DNA of 64,000 bases. It comes from JBCCGG01 sp039029395. GTDB taxonomy: Bacteria; Pseudomonadota; Alphaproteobacteria; Kiloniellales; JAKSDN01. The stretch lies in the NCBI GenBank assembly GCA_039029395.1, contig JBCCGG010000026.1, positions 1-64,000 on the forward strand, written 5' to 3'. Below the pieces are notes generated by a model that was not told the origin of the DNA, did no database searches, and worked only from the letters and a program-made list of their open reading frames with translations. A program made the position numbers and the translations under genes. Positions 7,981 through 15,017 of this stretch are shown one piece after another (position 1 is the first letter of the stretch; each line of letters starts with the position of its first letter).

Positions 7981-8965
7981 GGCGCCCCAACGGCAAGAAA
8001 CCCAGAAAGACCCGCCCCTGCTTGAGATTCAGGGGAAAAGTTGCTTGCTGCTCGCTTTGGCCCGGAATCTTGGCGTAGGCCTTGAGCGCGGTACGGGCAT
8101 TCTTGAGCTGATCGGGCTTGAGCAGCTGCGCCTGCTCCAGCAAGTCCAAGGTCTCGGGCAAGCCGCTCGCCTGAACCATGAGCTGGCCCTTGGGACGGCC
8201 TTGAGGGTCGAGGGCAAGGTCGCCCTTGACCACGAGCGACAGCGGCCCCCAGGTCAGCGCGAAGACGCGCACTTCCAAATGGCCGCCGTCGGCGCGCCAG
8301 AGCACGAGCGCGTCGGCGAGATTTCCGCCGCGAAGCGGCCCGTGTAGGGTCACGTCGCCGGACAGGGACTCGATTATCCGCCCCAAGGCCGCGAATTGGC
8401 CGGGCGGGATACCGAGATCGCTAACCTGGAAGCGTAGATCGATTGTCTGAAGTTGGTCGGCGGTGGCGGCCTGCCAGGGCCCGAGTTGCGCCAAGACGCC
8501 GGCGGCGGTGACCTCGGGCCGGCCCTCGGCGCTCAGGACAATGCCGACCAGCTCGGTGTGCAGCTCGGCCGGCTGAAAGCTGCCGTCCAGCAAGATTTCC
8601 GCCTCGGCGCCGACAAAGCTGGCATCGATGACCTCGCGCGCGGTGGCGATCTTATGATCGCCGGGAAAGGCGATCTCGATTCGGGTCGGATCCAGTAGCC
8701 ATAGCCGGCCGTCGATCGTCGGGCCCCGCCAGGAGGGGCCGCCGGGCCGCTCGACCGCTCCGTCCTCGAGCCGTGCGTTCAGATCGAAGGGAAAGCCGGT
8801 GACCTGGGGCTCCAGATAGGCGACTTGGTAGCCCTGGGCGCGCAGATCCTCGGCGGTTTGCGCCACCGCCTGCCCGAAGCGATGGGCGGCCCAGGCCCAA
8901 TAGGCGCTCATGGCGGCGGCGGCCAGGAGCAGGGCGATGGCAGCGCCGATGGCGAGACGCTTCAT
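7964..8965 (-). CDS. DUF2125 domain-containing protein
   Basis: 333 residues with a clear N-terminal membrane anchor or signal (residues 3-23, hydrophobic Ala/Leu) and the DUF2125 opening (GYQVAYLEPQVTGFPFDLNARL). The body alternates beta-strand-like segments, suggesting a periplasmic AsmA-like barrel fragment; function unknown. In alphaproteobacteria DUF2125 genes are often found next to tyrA, as here, where the two genes overlap tail to tail. Confidence 0.85.
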   Translation of the reverse strand: MKRLAIGAAIALLLAAAAMSAYWAWAAHRFGQAVAQTAEDLRAQGYQVAYLEPQVTGFPFDLNARLEDGAVERPGGPSWRGPTIDGRLWLLDPTRIEIAFPGDHKIATAREVIDASFVGAEAEILLDGSFQPAELHTELVGIVLSAEGRPEVTAAGVLAQLGPWQAATADQLQTIDLRFQVSDLGIPPGQFAALGRIIESLSGDVTLHGPLRGGNLADALVLWRADGGHLEVRVFALTWGPLSLVVKGDLALDPQGRPKGQLMVQASGLPETLDLLEQAQLLKPDQLKNARTALKAYAKIPGQSEQQATFPLNLKQGRVFLGFLPLGRLSPVL

Positions 8966-8975
8966 GGCGCCAGGC

Positions 8976-9563
8976 TCACTCCTTAGGGCGCCAGGCGGTG
9001 ATGTTGATGCGGATCAGCACTTCATTGCCGACCACACTGGTGTCCTGCCAGAGCCCCTGGCCGATGCCGTAGTCCAGGCGCATGATCTTCAGATCGCCCC
9101 AGGCGTTGGCGCGCCAGCGCTGGACGTCGATCGGGTCCTGATCGACGGTCAACTGAAAGGGCAGAGTGACCTCGCGGGTCACGTCGCGCAGGGTCAACTT
9201 GCCGTGGGCCTCGAACATGCCCGCGCCGGTCTTGGTGATCCGCTCAGAAACGAAGCGCCCGTTCGGCCACTCCGCCACGTTGAACAGGTTGGCCGAGCGG
9301 ATTGTCTGATCCCGGTCATTGCTTTGGCTGTCGACGGAGGCGATGTCGACCGTGACCGCGATGCGGCTTTGCTCCAGGTTCTCCTCGGCGAACAGCACCT
9401 CGGCCTTGAAGGTCTGGAACAGGCCGTCGACCGGCGCGCCGGATTGATAGGCGGTGAAGCCGACCGTGGACTCCTCGAGCACGGTCCAGGCCGGTGCCTG
9501 CGCCTGCGCCGCGAGCGGCGTGCCCAGGATGAGGCAAATCAGTGCGCGCGCGACCCAGCTCAT
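8976..9563 (-). CDS. YceI family periplasmic protein
   Basis: 195 residues. A signal peptide ends after PLAAQAQA near residue 23. The YceI lipocalin-like barrel follows (VLEESTVGFTAYQSGAPVDG, FNVAEWPNGRFVSERI, GKLTLRDVTREVTLPF). The family binds isoprenoid lipids such as polyprenyl quinones. The start chosen has GGAGGA eleven bases upstream and overlaps the cytochrome b561 stop by 4 bp. That pairing is the common YceI-YceJ arrangement. Confidence 0.95.
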   Translation of the reverse strand: MSWVARALICLILGTPLAAQAQAPAWTVLEESTVGFTAYQSGAPVDGLFQTFKAEVLFAEENLEQSRIAVTVDIASVDSQSNDRDQTIRSANLFNVAEWPNGRFVSERITKTGAGMFEAHGKLTLRDVTREVTLPFQLTVDQDPIDVQRWRANAWGDLKIMRLDYGIGQGLWQDTSVVGNEVLIRINITAWRPKE

Positions 9564-10111
9564 GACGATCCTCCAGGCAGCATGCGGCGAAGAATGTCGT
9601 CCTTCAGGACGAAGTGATGGCGCAGGGCGGCTGCGATGTGGGCGACCACGAGCCACACGAAGGTCCAGCCGATGAAAGTGTGGACGTTGCCCAAGAGGTC
9701 TTTCATGGCTTCGTTCGACGCCAGCGGGTCGGGCAGAACGAAGAGGCCGAAGACCGAAATCGGAAAGCCGGCGTACCAGGACTGCACGATGCCGAGCGTC
9801 GGCTGCAGGAACAGAAGGGCGTAGAGCAACACATGGACGCCATGGGCGGCCTTCTTCTCCCAGTCGGGCATGGACGGGGGCAGGGGCGGCGGGCGATGGG
9901 TCAGGCGCCAAGCCAGGCGTAGCAGGGCAAGCGCCAGGATGGTCACGCCGAACGACTTGTGCAGATTGTAGACCTTGATCTTTTCCGGCCCGAGCGGCAG
10001 GTCGCCCATGTACCAGGCAATCGACACGACGATCACGAAAAGCACCGCGATCAGCCAATGAAAGCCCTGGGCGAGGACGCCGTAGCGGGTCGCCGGCGCG
10101 GCGCGGTTCAT
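9560..10111 (-). CDS. Cytochrome b561 family protein (YceJ-like)
   Basis: 183 residues, four hydrophobic helices. Conserved haem-ligand histidines are visible in GFHWLIAV (first helix), YNLHKSFGV (second), AAHGVHVLLY (third) and VHTFIGW (fourth). Such proteins move electrons between quinol and periplasmic acceptors. It is the first gene of a two-gene operon with the YceI protein, suggesting shared quinone chemistry. It diverges from the SDR gene. Confidence 0.93.
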   Translation of the reverse strand: MNRAAPATRYGVLAQGFHWLIAVLFVIVVSIAWYMGDLPLGPEKIKVYNLHKSFGVTILALALLRLAWRLTHRPPPLPPSMPDWEKKAAHGVHVLLYALLFLQPTLGIVQSWYAGFPISVFGLFVLPDPLASNEAMKDLLGNVHTFIGWTFVWLVVAHIAAALRHHFVLKDDILRRMLPGGSS

Positions 10112-10254
10112 GGAGGTCCTTTCCGATCAATGGCATTGCTGGCTCTACACTTAGCCGGCCCGCGATGGGCTGACAACTGGCGAAGGGCGACTTTGGCTCT
10201 TGCCAGGCTTCGCCCACGCCGCAAGAGTGAGGAAGCGATTCCAAGAGGAGCCCC

Positions 10255-11001
10255 ATGGCCGAGATCAAGACCGCCCTGGTGACCGGCGCCGGCCGACGGC
10301 TTGGGCGCGGCCTGGCCGCCGCCTTGGCCGCCGACGGTTGGCATGTGGTCGCCCATTACAACGCCTCGGCCGAGGGCGCGGAGAGCCTGGTCACGGAGAT
10401 CGCAGCCGCCGGCGGCCGGGCCTGGGCGATTCAAGCGGATCTCACCGACGGCCGGGCGACCGAAACCCTGATCGGGCGTGCCGTGGAGGTGGCCGGGCCG
10501 CTGACCTGCCTGGTCAACAATGCGTCCTTGTTCGAGGTCGACCGCCTGGCTCGCCTGACCCTCGAGGGCCTAGAGCGGCACTTCGCGGTCAACCTGCGGG
10601 CGCCGACCTTGTTGTGCCGGGACTACGCCCGCCAGCTGCCCGAGGGCGAACAGGGTGCGATCGTCAACATCCAGGACCAGGCCTTGCACGACGGCGGGCC
10701 GGCCTTTTTGTCCTACGCCCTCTGCAAGGTCGGGCTCGAGGTGCTGACCCAGAAGCTGGCCGCCGACCTGGCGCCCGCGATCCGGGTCAACGGCATCGCG
10801 CCTGGCTACACCCTGCCGGGCCCCAAGCAGACCACCGAGCGCCACGAAGCGGCCTACCGCAACAGCCCGCTGGGGCGTGGCGGCAGCATCGAGGATTGCG
10901 CGGCGGCGCTGCGCTTCCTCTTGGGTGCGCCTTCGGTCACCGGCGAGGTGATACGGGTCGACGGCGGCATTCACCTGCGCCACGGGGGGCGGGGGTCATA
11001 G
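10255..11001 (+). CDS. Short-chain dehydrogenase, pteridine-reductase-like
   Basis: 248 residues. TGAGRRLGRGLA replaces the usual TGxxxGIG with the Arg-Arg form seen in pteridine reductases and FolM-type dihydromonapterin reductases. LVNNAS and the catalytic YALCK follow, with Asp/Gln (QDQALHDGGPAF) in place of the usual catalytic Ser region, also seen in that subgroup. A reductase for dihydrofolate or dihydromonapterin is likely but not proven. AGAGGAG-like bases precede the ATG. Confidence 0.85.
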   Translation: MAEIKTALVTGAGRRLGRGLAAALAADGWHVVAHYNASAEGAESLVTEIAAAGGRAWAIQADLTDGRATETLIGRAVEVAGPLTCLVNNASLFEVDRLARLTLEGLERHFAVNLRAPTLLCRDYARQLPEGEQGAIVNIQDQALHDGGPAFLSYALCKVGLEVLTQKLAADLAPAIRVNGIAPGYTLPGPKQTTERHEAAYRNSPLGRGGSIEDCAAALRFLLGAPSVTGEVIRVDGGIHLRHGGRGS

Positions 11002-11071
11002 AGTCGTCAAATTTGCGCCCAGAAGCCGTGGAAAGGTGCACTTTAGAAAGCGAAACACCCACCCGGCTTAG

Positions 11072-11812
11072 ATGGCTCGCAACGTCAGATCGCCACATCC
11101 TGCCCTTACCGCGATTGCCGCCGCGGTGCTCTTGGCGGGCGCGATCGGCCTCTTCACCTGGCGGCACGCCGCCAAAGCCGACCCGGCGGCACTTCTCAAT
11201 GTCCAGGCCGAAGCCGACATGGCGTTGTTCGATGCCAAGCTTTCAAGAGGCTCTCCGGTCTACATCCGCATCTTCAAGCAGGAGTCCGAGCTCGAGCTTT
11301 GGATGAAGCGGCAGGGTGCGTGGAAACTGTTCGAGACCTTTCCCATCTGCACCTGGTCGGGCGATCTCGGGCCCAAGCTGCGCGAAGGCGACCGGCAATC
11401 GCCGGAAGGCTTCTATAGCGTAACGAAGGGCCGTCTCAACCCGAACAGCAGCTATCATCTGGCCTTCAATCTGGGATTCCCGAACCTCTACGACCGCAAA
11501 TACCGGCGCACCGGATCCTTTCTGATGGTCCACGGCGGCTGCGCCTCGATCGGCTGCTATGCCATGACCGATCCCGGCATCGAGGTGATCTACCGGTTGG
11601 TCGAGGCGGCCCTCATGGCCGGCCAAGACCGGGTGCCGGTGCACATCTTTCCGTTTCGTATGACGGACGACAAGCTGAAGCAAAACGAGAACCGGCGCTG
11701 GGCCGGATTCTGGCAAGAGCTAAAGCCGGCTTACGATCTCTTTGAGAAAAGCGGCCGCGTACCCTCTGTCACTGTGGTCGGCAAGAGCTACGTCGTCTCT
11801 CGTGCTAAATGA
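11072..11812 (+). CDS. L,D-transpeptidase (YkuD/YafK type)
   Basis: 246 residues. An N-terminal hydrophobic segment (residues 12-28) anchors or exports it. The YkuD catalytic motif is HGGCASIGCYAMT, with His154 and two cysteines (157 and 162); Cys162 is the likely nucleophile. FPICTWSGDLGPKLREGDRQ and SPEGFYSV match the YafK/ErfK class. It would cross-link or release peptidoglycan stem peptides in the periplasm. It stands alone. Confidence 0.9.
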   Translation: MARNVRSPHPALTAIAAAVLLAGAIGLFTWRHAAKADPAALLNVQAEADMALFDAKLSRGSPVYIRIFKQESELELWMKRQGAWKLFETFPICTWSGDLGPKLREGDRQSPEGFYSVTKGRLNPNSSYHLAFNLGFPNLYDRKYRRTGSFLMVHGGCASIGCYAMTDPGIEVIYRLVEAALMAGQDRVPVHIFPFRMTDDKLKQNENRRWAGFWQELKPAYDLFEKSGRVPSVTVVGKSYVVSRAK

Positions 11813-11876
11813 TGGTGCGCCCGCCGCTCGTCGGGCGTGTGGTTCTGGGGCATAGAGACGAAGGTGTTGGGCGCGC

Positions 11877-12506
11877 CTAGGGTGCTTTGACCTGCGATAT
11901 GATGGCCAGGAGCCGCCCGTCCGGATCCTTGAAGAACGCCATCCACTCCTCGGTGCCGTCATCGTGGCGGTGGACCATGTGGGGCGCATGGGTGAATTCG
12001 ACGCCGCGCTCGCGCAGCCGCTCATAGGACCGGGCGATGTCGGAGACCTTGAAGTAGATCACCGATTCATCGGTGACGTCATCGGTCTCCTCGAGGAACA
12101 GCCGCGTTCCACCGCAATCGAAGAAGGCCAATGTGCCGAACCTGTAGAGATGGCGGAGCTCCAAGACGTCCCGATACCAGGCCTCCGACCGGTCGATATC
12201 GGACACCGAGCGGGAGATCTGACCGATCGGGCCAAGCTTGGTGTGGGAGTCCATGTTGCCTCCTTGCCCCCTTAGGGCGCTGTTCATCGGCTTGGCAAAC
12301 CACCCTTTGAGGGCCTGCTTGTTCTCCAGGCCGATCTTGGCGACCACGTTGGAGATGTGGAACTTGACGGCGTCGCGCGAAACGCCGCGGCGCTCGGCGA
12401 TCTGGCGGTTCGACAGGCCATGCTGCGCCAAGTGCACGACCCGCCATTCGGCCGGCGTTAGGATATCCTCGTACGGCGGACGGCCACGTTTCGACCCTTT
12501 GTTCAT
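11877..12506 (-). CDS. LuxR-type HTH fused to a VOC (glyoxalase-like) domain
   Basis: 209 residues. Residues about 15-70 are a GerE/LuxR DNA-binding domain (LTPAEWRVVHLAQHGLSNRQ, then VSRDAVKFHISNVVAKIG). A linker carries an internal Met (MDSHTKLG), and residues 93-205 form a VOC fold (GQISRSVSDIDRSEAWYRDV, FKDPDGRLLAIISQ). The architecture suggests a one-component regulator in which the VOC half binds a small ligand. An alternative is two proteins from one message through internal initiation. There is no obvious adjacent target except the L,D-transpeptidase, which ends nearby in the opposite direction. Confidence 0.85.
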   Translation of the reverse strand: MNKGSKRGRPPYEDILTPAEWRVVHLAQHGLSNRQIAERRGVSRDAVKFHISNVVAKIGLENKQALKGWFAKPMNSALRGQGGNMDSHTKLGPIGQISRSVSDIDRSEAWYRDVLELRHLYRFGTLAFFDCGGTRLFLEETDDVTDESVIYFKVSDIARSYERLRERGVEFTHAPHMVHRHDDGTEEWMAFFKDPDGRLLAIISQVKAP

Positions 12507-12779
12507 CGCGCGATCCTAGCGCGCGACGGGTCGATTTACACTCCCCCTCATTTCATCTCTTCTGCCTATCCGACGTTGGGGTGAACCGGGAGTCCGGTTG
12601 CTAGGCTCAAGACAGAGTAGGATCGCCCAAAGCGGACACCTTTATGTTCCCCAACTTGATTAAGACGCACAATTCATCAATGCTTAGATGGGCTTGCTAC
12701 AATGGTCGTTTCTGAGGATCTTGGCGGCCATCGATGGCAAATCGAAAAGAATGTAGCGGTATCCATTCAAGAGACGGCG
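12507..12779. other. Non-coding stretch before the islet gene
   Basis: Upstream of the divergent LuxR-VOC and DUF7674-like genes. Visibly richer in A/T than the surrounding operons. No convincing gene or hairpin was seen. An in-frame ATG at 12702 could extend the following gene by 26 residues. Confidence 0.4.
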
Positions 12780-13208
12780 ATGGCGTTCCACGTTGAAACA
12801 TTGGCTGCCAGATTACTCGAGGTTTTCCCGAGCGCCCGAGAGCCATGGAAAGCGCACCTTGAATACTGGGGAGAAGATGAAGAGCGTGGGTTTTACAACG
12901 GCGTATCGGTTTTCGCACACCATATCGTCGACAGTTATCGTGAAGGCCAAACTGAGGAGTTCGAGGCGGGCTTCGACCTGATTGAGAAGATGATCGTTGA
13001 TGGGCCAACTGATGTCAGAGAACTTGTGATAATTGGCCTGCTCGAAGATGTGCAAAACATCGGCTCACACGACGACTGGGGCTATCAAGTCTATGAAAAG
13101 TGGCTTGGCCCATACTCGAAGGCGGCGTGGCTAGAAGTCGAAAAAATGTGGGAAGGCAAGAATAGCCTGGCGGATGTCGTGCGAGCGGAGCGGAAAGATG
13201 AGCGCTAG
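12780..13208 (+). CDS. DUF7674-like small acidic protein
   Basis: 142 residues from the ATG at 12780; a longer form from 12702 is possible, but its extra segment looks unlike the family. The body (EPWKAHLEYW, FAHHIVDSYREGQTEEFEAG, VRELVIIGLLEDVQNIG) matches what I recall of the DUF7674 family, helical acidic proteins often found among small accessory genes and sometimes next to toxins. Function unknown. Codon use is less GC-biased than in the core genes around it. Confidence 0.65.
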   Translation: MAFHVETLAARLLEVFPSAREPWKAHLEYWGEDEERGFYNGVSVFAHHIVDSYREGQTEEFEAGFDLIEKMIVDGPTDVRELVIIGLLEDVQNIGSHDDWGYQVYEKWLGPYSKAAWLEVEKMWEGKNSLADVVRAERKDER

Positions 13209-13327
13209 GCCAATCGGACGCGTCCTGGGAATGCCAGATTGGCGCGCGCAGCAACGGCAAGATTCAATGTTGCGGGAACGGAGCTCGGAGAACCTGACAA
13301 GCGGCACGACAGTTCGATGCCTTGGTT

Positions 13328-13840
13328 CTAGTCGGCCGCTTCGGCCTCGACTTTAGGGCGCTGATTGACTCGGTATGAGCTAATCTCGTTATCCCAATGC
13401 CAATCCCACAGGCCCATCCAGGTGCCGTCAACATAGACCGATAGATCGGGCACGTTGATCGGACCCGTCAGCTGCAAGGATCGGCCCTCGTAGTTCGTGT
13501 CTTCATAGAATGTGATAACCCACTCCGCTGGTATGCAGAGTGAAGAGAGGCTGTTGTCGAAGCTTCCCAAGTCGGGCCGCTCCATCTGATCCCAGGGGTA
13601 GTTGAACTCGGTCTCGCCCAGGGCCGTGATCTTTAGGCGCCTATTATGGACATCGGTGTCGAGGTAGTAGTCCTGGTACAAATAAGCATAGCCGGTGCAA
13701 ACCCACTCCGCCCGCTCTAGGTCCTTTCGTTTATCGTATCTGCTGGATAGGAGAAGACCGACCGCGATCAGCGCAATTGCGCCCGTGACAAGGAGGCCGG
13801 AGACGGTCCATATCAAAATGCGCCCTGCTTTTTTTATCAT
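13328..13840 (-). CDS. Membrane-anchored beta/gamma-crystallin-like protein
   Basis: 170 residues from ATG 13840; the frame is open to 13915 but the extra 25 residues look non-coding. One transmembrane helix (about residues 8-30) is followed by an extracytoplasmic domain. The C-terminal half (VITFYEDTNYEGRSLQLTGP, PDLSVY, WDNEISSYRV) matches a Greek-key beta/gamma-crystallin motif, in which the YEDxNYxGR element leads and the calcium-binding S/D-x-S stretch follows. Such domains bind Ca2+ in bacterial surface proteins. Only one clear motif copy is visible. Lower GC than the core genes. Confidence 0.6.
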   Translation of the reverse strand: MIKKAGRILIWTVSGLLVTGAIALIAVGLLLSSRYDKRKDLERAEWVCTGYAYLYQDYYLDTDVHNRRLKITALGETEFNYPWDQMERPDLGSFDNSLSSLCIPAEWVITFYEDTNYEGRSLQLTGPINVPDLSVYVDGTWMGLWDWHWDNEISSYRVNQRPKVEAEAAD

Positions 13841-14262
13841 CGGATGACTGTCAATCAAATTTCGGACTGGGTGGGAACAAGATGACACCACAGACTCTTC
13901 CCAATTCAAGCGCAAATTGGGCCTCAGTCTTCGTTTGCCCCGGTTTTCAAACGAGGAAGTTCCATGTGGCCTATCCTCGTCGCCATCGATTGTTCGCTTC
14001 CAGGAGGGCGTCCTATGCGGTCATTGGGCTGACACGCTGTCAATTTGACAGATGAAGCCAGTGACCCGCCGCCATGGATGGCGCTTTCCGATGGTCTAGA
14101 TCTCCAGAGCATTGGATAAAGCGTTGATCTGTCTGTAACCCAGCAGAATGCAAGATACATCGGCGCGCTGGTGCCCGGTGGATCGTGCTGGACGAAGAGC
14201 CCAGCGGGTTCTATAGCATGTGATGTCGATGGCTGAATTCCCGCAGCCTAAGGAGGTAGCCA
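13841..14262. other. Non-coding stretch in the accessory islet
   Basis: About 420 bp with only poor reading frames. It contains one clean palindrome (14037-14051) and an AGGAGG ribosome-binding sequence at 14251-14256. Nothing else was recognised. Confidence 0.45.
14037..14051. promoter_or_regulatory. Perfect 15-bp palindrome, operator-like
   Basis: CTGTCAA-T-TTGACAG. TTGACAG also contains a -35-like TTGACA at 14045-14050. It lies between the divergent crystallin-like gene and the orphan gene that follows. No regulator is assigned. Confidence 0.4.
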
Positions 14263-14910
14263 ATCAGCGCAGGCCCCTTCGCGCCCCTGTTCAATCCAGG
14301 CAGCTACAGCGCCCCCGCCTATCTTGAACTCTTGAACTTGCCCGGCAATAGCGTCGAGACCGCGTTGCCGCGGCTGCAAACGGCGACTGACGATCCCAAC
14401 TGGGAGGCCTTTGCGATCGAGTTCCTTCAAGATCAAAACTGGCGTCTGCATTTGATCGCCAGCAGCAGTCTGCTCTACCGGCCGAGCGAAAGGGTACTCT
14501 CGGTACTCTGGCAGACCTTTGATCGTGGAAGCTGGGTGGCGCCACAGATGGGGGCGGTTGCCTACCTGTGCGACCCGCACTTTCCAGAGAACGCGCGAAA
14601 ACGTATCGGGCACGCCGGAGGAGATGAGGCGGGAGATCTGGACGACGGCGCAAGTGAGCGGTTATCAGAGCGGCAGTTGGCGAAGAACGCCGCCGTGTTG
14701 CTCGAGCTCTGCTCCAATATTGTGCTGCTGTCGTCCTGGGTCAAGAATCTCCGTCGGCAGCCAGCGAAAGCAAAGATGTCACAGCTGGACAGTAGTCTAG
14801 ACAATGCAACCAGAATCACTGCGAGATGGCTGACCAGGGTTGTGGTTCTTTTGGCACGCCAGGGCGTTCATCTCACGCCAGCATACAAATCATGGGGAAG
14901 GTCTGACTAG
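14263..14910 (+). CDS. Hypothetical protein, possibly HEAT-like
   Basis: Unrecognised. The only conventional start in frame is TTG at 14332 (192 residues). The frame continues upstream to a stop at 14257. There an AGGAGG (14251-14256) stands 6 nt before an ATC at 14263, giving 215 residues beginning SAGPFAPLFNPGSYSAPAYL. The segment WRLHLIASSSLLYRP with following helices suggests an alpha-helical, HEAT-like fold. No signal peptide or membrane span is seen. It belongs to the lower-GC islet. Confidence 0.5.
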   Translation: MSAGPFAPLFNPGSYSAPAYLELLNLPGNSVETALPRLQTATDDPNWEAFAIEFLQDQNWRLHLIASSSLLYRPSERVLSVLWQTFDRGSWVAPQMGAVAYLCDPHFPENARKRIGHAGGDEAGDLDDGASERLSERQLAKNAAVLLELCSNIVLLSSWVKNLRRQPAKAKMSQLDSSLDNATRITARWLTRVVVLLARQGVHLTPAYKSWGRSD

Positions 14911-15017
14911 TTGCCTCATGGCGCCCCGTGCGGGGCATGGTGTCGCCATTTTGCGAAGCTTCGCTTAGCCGCGCGTCATTTTAGGACGGTCTTACACTAG
15001 GTGTTGACCGCTTAGCC

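Noticed and set aside
13924..14160. 78-residue minus-strand frame in the islet
   Set aside because: Composition not protein-like, no ribosome binding site, no conserved feature seen.
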